A DNA stretch of 64,000 nucleotides from Myxococcus llanfairpwllgwyngyllgogerychwyrndrobwllllantysiliogogogochensis. Lineage in GTDB: Bacteria > Myxococcota > Myxococcia > Myxococcales > Myxococcaceae. The notes beneath the pieces are model-generated. The model was not told the origin of the DNA. It searched no databases and saw only the letters and a program-made list of their open reading frames with translations. The stretch is taken from contig NZ_VIFM01000032.1 in NCBI RefSeq assembly GCF_006636215.1, forward strand, positions 1-64,000, read 5' to 3'. How positions within the stretch are numbered: position 1 is the stretch's first letter; each line of letters starts with the position of its first letter. The translations under genes and the position numbers were made by a program. Shown piece by piece: positions 35,748-44,868 of this stretch.

Positions 35748-37082
35748 TCAGTTCCAGAGCTCGCGCGCGAGCGTGTCCACCAGCGCCACGGCGACCTCCG
35801 GCGAGGGCAGGCCGAGCTCGCGAATGAGCGCGGCATCGCTCGGCTCGGCCACCTGCGCGCGCAGGGCCTCCACGGCGCGCACCTGAGCCTCGCGCACGGC
35901 CGTCCGCTCGCTTTCGGGGAGACGCGTGCTCGCCCAGCGGTCAATGGCCCACGACAGGTCGGCGTGCCGCGTCTCATCCTCGGCGATGCGCGCCATGGCC
36001 TCGCGCACCTCGGCGTCCTCCGCATGCAGGGCCTGGTGGTAGGCCACGAGGGCGCCGTACGTCTCGCGCACGCACCCCTCCACCGCATTGTCGAGCACCA
36101 CCTCCGCGAGCGGCCTCGGAGGAAGCGCTGCCACCACGGCGGGGCTCGGCGTCGCGCCGTGCTTCCGGGCAAGCCGTCCGCAGACCTCCGCGTGCGCCAC
36201 CTCCTCCATCGCGCTGCGCAGCGCCGCGTCCTGGAGTTCGACGCCCGCGCCGTGCAACGCCAGCTCCTCGCGCAGCCGCAGGAACGCCTGGATGGAGGCC
36301 GCCTCCATGTGGGCGATGATGGCGAAGTGGTGTCCCAGGGCATCCGAGCAGTCGACCACGCCATTGGAGCGAAGCCCCGCGGGCCTGCGTCCGTCGCAGT
36401 TGCTGGGGCCTGTCTCCAGACGCTCGCTGCGCGTCTCGCGCACCTCGCCCTCGGGCGAAACCAACAGCACATGCTGCGTCAACCGCCCGCCTCCCCCGCA
36501 GCCGGTACCCGTGGTGGCAACCACGTTGAAGGTCCCGTCGGCGTTCGCCTTCACGGCCCCGTGCTCCAGCTTGGAGCAACTCACATGATAGGAACGGTCG
36601 TTCTCAGCGAAGACGCGCAGCACCGCTTCCTGCGGCGTGTCGATGGTGCCCAGGAAGGTCAGGAGCGCCTCCACCGAGTTGTGCGCTGTCACCACGTCCC
36701 CCTGCGTGGTCGCGAGATAGTGCGCCGCGCATTCCGGGAAGAGCTCGCCACAGCTCGTGCGGAAACCCGTCGTGGAAGTCAGGGCCTCGAGCCTGGAGCG
36801 ACAGGTCGGTTGATCCGTGGCCGTCGCGCAGCGAACGCCCGAGGACGAGAGGACGGACTCGGTGAAGGGCGGCTCCATCCTGACCCCGCGGACACGGCGC
36901 AGCTCGACGAAGTCCGTCGGCACCACGGGTGAAAGGCCTCTGAACACGAGATTGGTTCTAATGCAATCGGGTGGTGAATACCCATCAAGGTCCAGGCCGC
37001 CGCAGCCCGCCAGCACCAGGGGCGAGGCCAGCGAGGCACGCAGCGCCCGCGTGAAGATTTCGCGCAATCGATTCGAATTCAT
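35748..37082 (-). CDS. ferritin-like-domain lipoprotein, copy 1
   Basis: 444 residues with lipobox VLAGC near residue 26. The N-terminal half (to about 235) is Cys-containing beta structure of no recognised family. The C-terminal half is a four-helix ferritin-like domain with candidate di-iron ligands: Glu in HMEAASIQAF, ExxH in EEVAHAE, Glu in EGCVRETY and ExxxxH in AEDETRHA. It could store or oxidise iron or act as an oxidase in the periplasm; activity is unproven. It lies 29 bases downstream of a close paralogue with the same architecture, so it is a tandem duplication. Part of the helix region is nucleotide-identical between copies. Confidence 0.85.
   Translation of the reverse strand: MNSNRLREIFTRALRASLASPLVLAGCGGLDLDGYSPPDCIRTNLVFRGLSPVVPTDFVELRRVRGVRMEPPFTESVLSSSGVRCATATDQPTCRSRLEALTSTTGFRTSCGELFPECAAHYLATTQGDVVTAHNSVEALLTFLGTIDTPQEAVLRVFAENDRSYHVSCSKLEHGAVKANADGTFNVVATTGTGCGGGGRLTQHVLLVSPEGEVRETRSERLETGPSNCDGRRPAGLRSNGVVDCSDALGHHFAIIAHMEAASIQAFLRLREELALHGAGVELQDAALRSAMEEVAHAEVCGRLARKHGATPSPAVVAALPPRPLAEVVLDNAVEGCVRETYGALVAYHQALHAEDAEVREAMARIAEDETRHADLSWAIDRWASTRLPESERTAVREAQVRAVEALRAQVAEPSDAALIRELGLPSPEVAVALVDTLARELWN
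35902..36013. repeat. 112-base identical block, copy 1
   Basis: This block is identical base for base to 37266-37377, while flanking sequence differs at many positions. It encodes part of the third and fourth helices of the ferritin-like domain, including DETRH. Confidence 0.9.
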
Positions 37083-37111
37083 GGAGCATTATTCCTGTCG
37101 CAAAGAAGGTC

Positions 37112-38440
37112 TCAGTTCCAGAGCTCGCGAGTGAGCGTGTCCACCAGGGCCACGGCGACCTCGGGCGCGGGCAGGCCGAGTTCACGGATGAGCGCGGAGT
37201 CCGTCGGTTCGGCCACCTCCGCGCGCAGGGCCTCGATGGCGCGCAGCCGAGCCTCACGCACGGCTGTCCGCTCGCTTTCGGGGAGACGCGTGCTCGCCCA
37301 GCGGTCAATGGCCCACGACAGGTCGGCGTGCCGCGTCTCATCCTCGGCGATGCGCGCCATGGCCTCGCGCACCTCGGAGTCCTCCGCGTGCAGGGCCTGA
37401 TGGTGGGCGACCAGCGCGCCGTACGTCTCGCGCACGCAGCCCTCCACCGCGTTGTCGAGCATCACCTCCGCGAGCGGCCTGGGCGGAAGCGACGCCACCT
37501 GGGGCCGCTCCGGCGTCGCACCGTACTTCCGGGCCAGATGTCCGCAGACCTCCGTGTGCATCACCTCGTCCATCGCGCTGCGAAGCGCCGCGTCCTGGAG
37601 CGAGAGGTCCGCGCCGTGCAGCGCCAGCTCCGCGCGCAGCCGTAGGAACGCCTGGATGGAGGCCGCCTCCAGGTGCGCGATGAGGGCCAGGTGCCGCCCC
37701 ACGGCATCCGCGCACTCGACGAAGCCTTCCGACTGGAGTCCCGCGGGCCGACGTCCCACTGAACAGCCCTTGTCGCCACGCTTCAGGACGTCGCGTTCCT
37801 TCTCGACCACCTCGCCCGAAGCCGACACCCCCAGGACGAACTGCGTCTCCTGGGTCCCCTCTCCGCAGGCGAAGCCCTGGGTCGCGACGACGTTGAAGCT
37901 GCCATCGCCGTTCGCCTTCACCGCCCCCCGCTCCAGCGTGGTGCAGCTCAGGGTGTAACCGTCAGCGAAGACACGCAGCAGGGCTTCCTGGGGCGTGTCG
38001 ATGGCGCCCAGGAAGCCGATGAGTGCCTCCAACGAAGTCTTGGCCGCCACCGTGTCGCCTTCCGTGGTCGCCAGGTAGTACGACTCGCAGAACAAGTTGC
38101 AGACGGAGCGAAAGCCCTCCTGAGGGGCCAGGGCGGCGAGCTCCGCCTGACACGTCGCGGGCTGGGACGCCGTCGCGCAAGCCGTGCCCGAAGACGACAG
38201 CACCGTATGGAGGCGCGGGTTGCTGCTCCCATCCCCGGTGTCCTGGCTCCGGCGGAGCTGCACCAGGTCCGGCTGGGTCGCCGGAGACAGGCCACTCATC
38301 GCGAGCTTCCAATCGTCCTCACACACGGGAGGCGAGTAGCCCTTCAGGTCCAGGCCGCCGCAACCGGCCAGCAACAAGGGGGAAGCCAACGAGGCTCGCA
38401 GGGCCTTCGCGAAGAGCTGGCGCAGTTGATTCGAGTCCAT
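37112..38440 (-). CDS. ferritin-like-domain lipoprotein, copy 2
   Basis: 442 residues from ATG 38440, which follows GGGAGCC at good spacing. Lipobox LLAGC near residue 26. It has the same two-part architecture as the downstream copy: a Cys-bearing N-terminal half and a ferritin-like C-terminal half with HLEAASIQAF, DEVMHTE, EGCVRETY and EDETRHA. The N-terminal halves are clearly diverged whereas the helix bundle is nearly identical, suggesting the bundle is under constraint or gene conversion while the outer part changes. The two genes are probably one transcript. Function as for copy 1, unproven. Confidence 0.85.
   Translation of the reverse strand: MDSNQLRQLFAKALRASLASPLLLAGCGGLDLKGYSPPVCEDDWKLAMSGLSPATQPDLVQLRRSQDTGDGSSNPRLHTVLSSSGTACATASQPATCQAELAALAPQEGFRSVCNLFCESYYLATTEGDTVAAKTSLEALIGFLGAIDTPQEALLRVFADGYTLSCTTLERGAVKANGDGSFNVVATQGFACGEGTQETQFVLGVSASGEVVEKERDVLKRGDKGCSVGRRPAGLQSEGFVECADAVGRHLALIAHLEAASIQAFLRLRAELALHGADLSLQDAALRSAMDEVMHTEVCGHLARKYGATPERPQVASLPPRPLAEVMLDNAVEGCVRETYGALVAHHQALHAEDSEVREAMARIAEDETRHADLSWAIDRWASTRLPESERTAVREARLRAIEALRAEVAEPTDSALIRELGLPAPEVAVALVDTLTRELWN
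37266..37377. repeat. 112-base identical block, copy 2
   Basis: Partner of 35902-36013, direct orientation, 1364 bases apart, inside the paralogous gene. Confidence 0.9.
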
Positions 38441-38682
38441 GAAGGCTCCCATCGAGTGAGCCTCTTTCAACAGCAATGATGGTGCCAGCGAGCTGTCACT
38501 CGGCGCGCAATCCGGAACGCTGACAGGCACACCCTGATTTCCCCCAGCCTGCTCAGAAACCTGAGGCGGGGATTGATCAACTCGAAGGCCTTCGGCGTCC
38601 AAGCGGGCTCACCATGACGCCACCTCGCTCCGAGCCCCCCTGTGCCCGGAAGAGGGGTCGGCCCACTCTCAGGCCCACACCC

Positions 38683-40692
38683 ATGAAGTTCCGTTCCACC
38701 ACACCCCTGTCCCTTGTCCTGTCAGCGTTTGTCCTCGGCGGCTGCACGAACCCGACCGACCTCTCGCCCCAGGCCGCCACATCCCAGCGCACCGGGACAC
38801 GGCGCGTCCCTCACCACTACATCGTCGTGCTCAAGCCACCCGCGACCCAAGGCATGCTCCTGCCCCAGAAGGCGCGCGAGCACGTACTGAGCGTCGCCAG
38901 TGCCCACGCGGCGAAGGTGAGTCGCACGTATGCCCATGCGCTCCAGGGCTTCGCGGCCGAGCTCGATGAAGCGAGCGTGGCGGCACTGCGCGCGGATGCA
39001 CGCGTCGCGCTCGTCGAACAGGACGCCTGGGTGCGCCTGCACGCGGAGCCGAGGACGGACTCCTGGGGCCTGGACCGCGTGGACCAGGAAGACCTCCCCC
39101 TCGATGGCCTCTACCAGCCCACGCACGGCGGCGCGGGCGTCCACGCCTATGTCATCGACACGGGCATCCGCTCGACGCACACGCAGTTCCTGGGGCGCCT
39201 GGGAGCGGGCTTCGACGGAGTGGACCCCAACGGCGGCGCGGAGGACTGCGACGGCCATGGCACCCATGTCGCGGGAACGCTCGGCGGTTCGACGTGGGGC
39301 GTGGCCAGGGCGGTGACGCTGCATCCCGTGCGCGTCCTGGACTGCGGTGGAGAGGGCACCGTCTCTGGAATCATCGAGGGCATCGACTGGGTCACCGCCC
39401 ACCATGAGTCTCCCGCCGTCGCCAACCTCAGTCTGGGCATGGAGCCCTCGGAGGCGCTGGACCTCGCGGTCCGCAATGCCGTGGCAGCGGGCATCACCAC
39501 GGTGGTGGCGGCGGGCAATCGCAGCGGCGACGCATGCGGTGGGTCACCGGCTCGTACGCCGGAAGCCCTCACCGTGGGCGCCACCAACCTCGCGGACAGG
39601 AAGGCGTGGTTCTCCAACTACGGCGCCTGCATCGACCTGTTCGCGCCGGGTGACGAAATCATCTCCGCGGGCATCGCCGACGACAGTGCGACCGAGGTGC
39701 TCTCCGGTACGTCGATGGCCACACCGCACGTCGCGGGCGTCGCCGCGCTCTATCTGGAGGCTCACCCCACCGCCACTCCGACGCAGGTGATGGCGGCACT
39801 CGCGGGCGCCGCCATTCCGGGACGGGTGAAGGAGGCCGGGCCGCGCTCACCCAACCTGCTGCTCCAGGCCCGCCTCGCCCCCTCCCCTCGCGATGACCAC
39901 CGCCCCTGGGCGCACCTGCTGACCCCTCTACCGGGAACCACGGTCCGAGACACGCCGCGCGTGCATGTGCTGGCCTGGGATGACGTCGCCATCCGCCGCG
40001 TGGACCTCTGGGTCAACGGAGTGCTCCTCGCCAGCGACGACACCCGCCCCTTCGACTTCGCCTGGGACACGCGACAGGAACTCAATGGCCCCACCACCCT
40101 GGAGGTCCGCGCCTATGACACGGCGCTCAAGGCCCACCGGACCGCGCCCGTGACGGTGACGGTGCGCAACCCTGGCATCGCCGACTACGACTCGACGCTC
40201 CTCGCCCCCCGATGCACCGCGCTCACGGCCTCGTGCGACACCGGGCAGCTCGTCCGGGGAATGGGAGGCGTCGGTCCGGAACCCCATGCGCCCAACACGC
40301 TCGGCGGCAGCTGCCCGGATGGAGAAGAGGGCACCTATCTCGTCACCGCGACGCTGGAGGGCCTGCGCATCACCAGCCAGGATGGCGGCCCCCTCACCGC
40401 GGGCAGGCAGGTGACGCTCACGGCGACTGTCTTTGGCTTCGTGCCGTTCCTGGAGGAGGTGAATCTCTTTCACGCCCCAGACGCACGCACCCCTCAATGG
40501 ACACACGTCGCGAGGCTCCAGGTCGAGGTCCCCGGTGAACATGAGCTGTCCACCACCTTCACCCTGCCCGACGGAGGACTCCAGGCGATTCGGGGCGTGC
40601 TCGGAACCAATCCCTCCCACGCCAGTTGCGAGCCCGGGATGTGGTTGGACCACGACGACCTCGCCTTCTCCGTGGCGCGCCGGGGCCGCTGA
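38683..40692 (+). CDS. subtilisin-family serine protease lipoprotein
   Basis: 669 residues. The lipoprotein signal ends VLGGC (Cys21). An I9-type propeptide covers about 45-120 (HHYIVVLKPP to VEQDAWV). The proteinase-K-type S8 domain has Asp159 in VIDTGI, His192 in DGHGTHVAG, oxyanion Asn279 in AAGNRSG and Ser344 in SGTSMATPHV, so the triad is complete. After about residue 400 come an Ig-like domain (VDLWVNGVLLASDD) and a final beta domain of about 170 residues. It is probably displayed or released at the surface for protein digestion. The start is chosen from the signal peptide; no good ribosome site is seen. Confidence 0.9.
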   Translation: MKFRSTTPLSLVLSAFVLGGCTNPTDLSPQAATSQRTGTRRVPHHYIVVLKPPATQGMLLPQKAREHVLSVASAHAAKVSRTYAHALQGFAAELDEASVAALRADARVALVEQDAWVRLHAEPRTDSWGLDRVDQEDLPLDGLYQPTHGGAGVHAYVIDTGIRSTHTQFLGRLGAGFDGVDPNGGAEDCDGHGTHVAGTLGGSTWGVARAVTLHPVRVLDCGGEGTVSGIIEGIDWVTAHHESPAVANLSLGMEPSEALDLAVRNAVAAGITTVVAAGNRSGDACGGSPARTPEALTVGATNLADRKAWFSNYGACIDLFAPGDEIISAGIADDSATEVLSGTSMATPHVAGVAALYLEAHPTATPTQVMAALAGAAIPGRVKEAGPRSPNLLLQARLAPSPRDDHRPWAHLLTPLPGTTVRDTPRVHVLAWDDVAIRRVDLWVNGVLLASDDTRPFDFAWDTRQELNGPTTLEVRAYDTALKAHRTAPVTVTVRNPGIADYDSTLLAPRCTALTASCDTGQLVRGMGGVGPEPHAPNTLGGSCPDGEEGTYLVTATLEGLRITSQDGGPLTAGRQVTLTATVFGFVPFLEEVNLFHAPDARTPQWTHVARLQVEVPGEHELSTTFTLPDGGLQAIRGVLGTNPSHASCEPGMWLDHDDLAFSVARRGR

Positions 40693-40717
40693 AGCACGCT
40701 TGTGAAGTCTCGTCGTA

Positions 40718-40757
40718 GGGCCCGGGACGTCAGTGCGGTCGAGGCGTCCCCGGGCCC
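40718..40757. terminator. strong GC hairpin at convergent gene ends
   Basis: GGGCCCGGGACG (40718-40729) pairs with CGTCCCCGGGCCC (40745-40757) with one bulged C. It spans the space after the protease gene and the last codons of the convergent small zinc-ribbon gene, so it could stop transcription from both sides. Confidence 0.55.
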
Positions 40758-41035
40758 GCATCGAGCATGCGCACCACCACGATGCGACACGCTCCGCACA
40801 CCACGCCCGCGCGCTCCCAGTGGACCTGGTCTTCCAACTCGCGGGCGTCCTCGGGCCCTTCCTCCAGCCGTTGGACCAGCTCCGCGAGGGCGTCCCGCTC
40901 CCCGTCTCCGGGCTCGTCACCGGAGTCGAGCAGGTCCTGCTCACCCTCCAGCACCAGGTTGAAGCGGTAGTACACCTCGCGGGGGCTCAGCGCGCGCCCA
41001 CACGTCGCACAGTGCCGGGGTCTCGGCTCCGTCAT
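40730..41035 (-). CDS. small zinc-ribbon-like protein
   Basis: 101 residues from ATG 41035. Cys pairs CATC near the N terminus and CGAC near the C terminus form a likely zinc site around an acidic helix (LDSGDEPGDGERD and on). It has no recognised family name. It may be a small regulatory or adaptor protein. A 19-base palindrome lies 56 bases upstream. Confidence 0.65.
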   Translation of the reverse strand: MTEPRPRHCATCGRALSPREVYYRFNLVLEGEQDLLDSGDEPGDGERDALAELVQRLEEGPEDARELEDQVHWERAGVVCGACRIVVVRMLDAGPGTPRPH

Positions 41036-41090
41036 CGCAAGTCCCACCCTCGCTCGAGTGAGCAGCAGCCATGGCAATCCGCCATCCCCA

Positions 41091-41109
41091 GCGTGGCACA
41101 CTGCCACGC
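41091..41109. promoter_or_regulatory. 19-base palindrome in a divergent region
   Basis: GCGTGGCA-CAC-TGCCACGC is a perfect inverted repeat of eight-base arms with a three-base spacer. It lies between the zinc-ribbon gene (minus) and the CotH-kinase gene (plus) and is a good candidate operator for either or both. Confidence 0.5.
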
Positions 41110-41217
41110 CCTCCCGACACCACTCCGTGAATTCAGGGAGATAGTTTGAGGCACGAGTATTGCTGAGTGGCCGCGTGGTGCTTGTCGCCCCTGGCCCCCC
41201 ACCACCGTGCCCCGAAC

Positions 41218-43200
41218 ATGAATGAGTCGTTTTCTCCCGAAGTCCCGGGGCGCCGTGCCCTGGCGCGCCCGCGCAGCCTCACCCCACCCGGGAGATGGAC
41301 GCTCTCTGGGGCGCTCGCCCTGCTCATGCTGTCGCTCGGTGCCTGTCGGGACACGCCTCGTGAGGAGCAGGAGCCCGGTGAGCAGGTGGAGGAGGCGCCC
41401 CATCCGGTCGGCCTCACCATCGACGCCATGGACAACGAGCAGCACGTCCTGCGCGGCGGCTTCCGGGTCGATGCGGGCGTCGTCCGGGTAGAGGTCTACG
41501 AGGGTTCGATGCTCCTCGGTGAGGCGGTGCTGGAGGGAGAGGGTCGGTGGAGCATTCCCTGGCAGCCGAGTCACGCGAGCGAGGCCCTGGAGGTCATCGC
41601 CTATCACGACACCGGGACGGAGAACCGCACCCGGCTCGACTTCCAGCGCTTGAGCTTCACGTCGCCGGAGAGCCTGTATGCATCCGAGGCGCTCCTCACG
41701 CTGCCCACGTCACCTGACACGACGACGCGCTACACCCTGGATGGTTCGACTCCGGGGCCCTCCTCTCCCGTCTACACGGCCCCCCTGGCGCTGATGAATC
41801 GGAGCGGGCAGCCCGCGCCGCTCAGCCTCATCCGGACCAACCCCGAGGTTTCGCCCGAGGATTGGCGCTGGAAGCCACCCACCCTGCCCGTGACGCTCGG
41901 CACGGTGGTGCGAGTGCAGCGGTTCGCGGGTGAGACGCCGGTGGAGACGGGGCAGGCGCGCACGTATCTCATCGGCCAGCGGCCCTACACGCTGCCCGTC
42001 CTGTCACTGGTGACGGACGCGGAGAACTTCTTCGACGCCGTCCGCGGAATCTATGTCCCGGGCCGCGTCTACGAGGAGACGCCTGGTGGGTTCGAGGGGT
42101 GGGGCACCGGCAATTACATGCAGGATGGCAAGGATTGGGAGCGCCCGGTCCACGTCGAGTGGTTCGAAGAAGCGGGCACGCCTGTGATTGCCCAGAACGC
42201 GGGGGTGCGCATCCACGGCTCGGGGAGCGCGGCGCTGCCGCAGAAGAGCCTGCGGCTGTATGCCAAGGAAGACTATGGCCCCGAGCTGTTCCACGCCGAC
42301 ATCTTCCCGGGCCATCCGCTGCGCGACTTCAAGCGCCTGATGGTCCGCACCTCGGGACAGGACCAGCAATACACCAAGCTCAAGGACTGCGTCTTCCAGG
42401 GCCTGCTGCGCGACACGACGCTGGCCCTCCAGGCCTGTCGGCCCACGGTGGTGTTCCTCAATGGCGAGTACTGGGGGCTGCATGAGCTGCGCGAGCGCTA
42501 TGACGAGTATTACCTGGCGAGCCACCATGGGCTGAACCGGAAGGACATCGTCATCCTGGAGAACGCCGGCGACCTCGACACGGGGGAGCCGGAGGACAGC
42601 CTTCCGTACACGGAGCTGCTGACGTACGTGCGGGAGCACGACCTGTCCGTCCCCGAGCACTATGCACACGTCGTGGAGCGCATGGATGTGGAGGACTTCA
42701 TCGACTACCACGTCGCGCAGCTCTACTTCGGCAACGAGGACTGGCCGGACAACAACGTCAAGTTCTGGCGCAATCGCGCGGGGAACGGCGCGACGGGAGC
42801 CGGGGACGGTCGCTGGCGCTGGCTGCTGTACGACCTGGACGCCTCGTTCTTCGCGGGGCCGGAGTTCAACTCGCTGGGACGGCTCCTGCATGACGAGCGC
42901 CTCGGCGAGCCCTTCGTGGTGCTGCTGCGGAGCCTGCTGAAGTCGCCCGACTTCAAGGGGCTGTTCATCGCCCGCTTCCGCTGGCACCTGGAGAACACCT
43001 TCGCGCCGGAGCGAGTCGTCGCGTTTCTCGACGCGGCGGCGGCGCGGCTCGAGCCCGAGCTGCCCGAGCACATCGGGCGGTGGCGGTACCCGACCTCGAT
43101 GGAGCGCTGGCGTGAGGACGTCCAGTTCATGCGAGACACCGCGCTGCGGCGACCGGACGCATTGCGCGGGTTCCTGGAGCAGGAGCTGGGCGCGCCGTAA
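41218..43200 (+). CDS. CotH-kinase-domain lipoprotein
   Basis: 660 residues with lipobox SLGAC. Around residue 170 a chitobiase C-terminal-like module appears (YTLDGSTPGPSSPVYTAPL). The CotH domain follows, with VRIHGSGSAALPQKSLRLYAK, YWGLHELRERYDEYYL and WLLYDLDASFFAGPE, holding the Lys, Glu and Asp residues expected of this atypical kinase fold. CotH of Bacillus phosphorylates spore coat proteins. In myxobacteria it could act on spore coat or envelope proteins (inference). The OpgC-like gene follows 47 bases later, probably in one transcript. Confidence 0.88.
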   Translation: MNESFSPEVPGRRALARPRSLTPPGRWTLSGALALLMLSLGACRDTPREEQEPGEQVEEAPHPVGLTIDAMDNEQHVLRGGFRVDAGVVRVEVYEGSMLLGEAVLEGEGRWSIPWQPSHASEALEVIAYHDTGTENRTRLDFQRLSFTSPESLYASEALLTLPTSPDTTTRYTLDGSTPGPSSPVYTAPLALMNRSGQPAPLSLIRTNPEVSPEDWRWKPPTLPVTLGTVVRVQRFAGETPVETGQARTYLIGQRPYTLPVLSLVTDAENFFDAVRGIYVPGRVYEETPGGFEGWGTGNYMQDGKDWERPVHVEWFEEAGTPVIAQNAGVRIHGSGSAALPQKSLRLYAKEDYGPELFHADIFPGHPLRDFKRLMVRTSGQDQQYTKLKDCVFQGLLRDTTLALQACRPTVVFLNGEYWGLHELRERYDEYYLASHHGLNRKDIVILENAGDLDTGEPEDSLPYTELLTYVREHDLSVPEHYAHVVERMDVEDFIDYHVAQLYFGNEDWPDNNVKFWRNRAGNGATGAGDGRWRWLLYDLDASFFAGPEFNSLGRLLHDERLGEPFVVLLRSLLKSPDFKGLFIARFRWHLENTFAPERVVAFLDAAAARLEPELPEHIGRWRYPTSMERWREDVQFMRDTALRRPDALRGFLEQELGAP

Positions 43201-43247
43201 CGGGCCGAGGGCGCCCGCCCTTCCGCGCCCGGACGCTCGACGTCTCC

Positions 43248-44336
43248 ATGCCACGCCGACCCGAGCTGGATGCCTTGCGGGGACTGCTTCTCGTCTTGAT
43301 GACGCTGACGCACCTGCCCACGCGGCTGAACGCGTACAGCAGTCAGCCGTTCGGCTTCGTGTCGGCGGCCGAGGGGTTCGTGTTCCTGTCGGCGTTCCTC
43401 GTGGGGGGCTCGCACGCGAAGAGCTGGGACACACCCGTGCGCCTGTGGGCGAGCCTGCGAAGTCGGGCGCTGAAGGTCTACGCGCACCATGTCGGGCTGT
43501 TGCTCTTCGCCTTCACCGTCATCGGCACGATGGGGTGGCTGGCGAACCGGCCCGCCATCCGCAACCTGCTCGACTTCTACCACCAGGAGCCGCTCACAGC
43601 GCTGCTGAGCAGCCTCGTCCTGCTGTACTGCCCGCCGCTGCTCGACATCCTGCCGCTGTATGTCGTGCTGCTGTTCCTGACGCCGTTCGTGCTGCTCGCG
43701 GCGCGCGAGGCGGGCTGGGCGAAGGTGCTGTGCCTGAGTGGACTCGTGTGGCTCTGGGCGCAGCTCGGATTGAAGCGCGCGCTGTACACATGGATGGGAG
43801 ACCTCACGTGGCTGCCCATCAAGATTGACCAGTCCGGGGCGTTCGACTTGTTCGCCTGGCAGTTTCTCTGGGTGCTGGGCGTGTGGACGGGGAGCCAGCG
43901 GGCCAGGACGAAGGCGCCTCAGGGACGCGCATCCTCGGTGCTGCTGGGGGGCGCGTGGGTGGTGGGCCTGATGTTCCTGCTGGCGCGGTACGAGGTGGAG
44001 CCCTTCGTGTTGCTCACGCGCCTGCCCGTGCTCCTGGACAAGTGGACGCTGGCGCCGCTGCGACTGGTGAACTTCCTGGCGCTGGCGGTGCTCGCGGACC
44101 GGGGCTCACCGCGCGTCTATCACTGGCTGAAGCCGCGGGTGCTGGTGCTGCTGGGGAGCGCGTCGCTTCCCGTTTTCAGTGTCCACCTGGTGCTGTGCCT
44201 GTTGAGCCTGGCGCTCATCAACGAGAACGAGGCGCCGCTCGACAGCCTGGAGGAGATGGCCGTGCTGGTGGTGACGTTCGCCAGCATGCTCCTCGTGGCC
44301 GTACGTCACCGGCGACGCACGGCGCTCACGGGGTGA
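43248..44336 (+). CDS. OpgC-family integral membrane acyltransferase
   Basis: 362 residues with about ten membrane helices. It begins RRPELDALRGLLLVLMTLTHLP, the OpgC/acyltransferase-3 type opening with Arg-x-x-Glu-Leu-Asp, then FVSAAEGFVFLSAF and VFSVHLVLC. Relatives add succinyl groups to periplasmic glucans or acylate other envelope sugars. It follows the CotH-kinase gene closely, which suggests an envelope modification role. The acceptor is unknown. Confidence 0.85.
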   Translation: MPRRPELDALRGLLLVLMTLTHLPTRLNAYSSQPFGFVSAAEGFVFLSAFLVGGSHAKSWDTPVRLWASLRSRALKVYAHHVGLLLFAFTVIGTMGWLANRPAIRNLLDFYHQEPLTALLSSLVLLYCPPLLDILPLYVVLLFLTPFVLLAAREAGWAKVLCLSGLVWLWAQLGLKRALYTWMGDLTWLPIKIDQSGAFDLFAWQFLWVLGVWTGSQRARTKAPQGRASSVLLGGAWVVGLMFLLARYEVEPFVLLTRLPVLLDKWTLAPLRLVNFLALAVLADRGSPRVYHWLKPRVLVLLGSASLPVFSVHLVLCLLSLALINENEAPLDSLEEMAVLVVTFASMLLVAVRHRRRTALTG

Positions 44337-44342
44337 TGGCGG

Positions 44343-44729
44343 TCAGGGCGACGGCTCGGCGCACGCGTAGACCGTGATGACGACCTCCGCGTTGATGCTC
44401 ACCGCGAGGGCGAGTGCCGCCACGGGGAGCTGGTAGCGCACCTGATGCGGCGTGGCGCCGGCTTGGATGCCGATATCCAGCGTCCGCTCCGAACACCGGT
44501 CCCACTCCTCCCGCGCATCCTTGGGAAGGCGGGTGATGAGGGTCGCCAGACGCATCACCGCCTCCTCGGGCGACTCGGGTTGCTCGTCGAGCTCCAGGCA
44601 CGCGAACCCGTCCTCGGCGTGAACCGGGGCGACCGAGTCGCCTAGCGCGCTCAGCAACCTGGACAGGCCGAACTGACTCTTGAGGTCCAAGTCGACATTC
44701 AGGAACGTGGTCTCTGCGTGCCGCGACAT
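44343..44729 (-). CDS. hypothetical protein
   Basis: 128 residues from ATG 44729, with AGGAGA six to seven bases upstream. It begins ETTFLNVDLDL and has an acidic middle (ELDEQPESPEEAV), a predicted helix with WDRCSER, and ends in hydrophobic strands. There is no signal peptide and no family I recognise. It converges with the OpgC gene, six bases apart. The 139 bases upstream separate it from the peroxidase-like gene. Confidence 0.65.
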   Translation of the reverse strand: MSRHAETTFLNVDLDLKSQFGLSRLLSALGDSVAPVHAEDGFACLELDEQPESPEEAVMRLATLITRLPKDAREEWDRCSERTLDIGIQAGATPHQVRYQLPVAALALAVSINAEVVITVYACAEPSP

Positions 44730-44868
44730 GGGTTCTCCTGACAAGGTCACTCGCCGGGAATGGACTGACAAGGGCCAAGGCAGCCCGAGCATTCGACGGG
44801 AGCACCGTCCTGACGAGCCGTCATGTCACGTCGCCTGACAACGTGCCTCGAAATCGGTGGGCGAAGCT

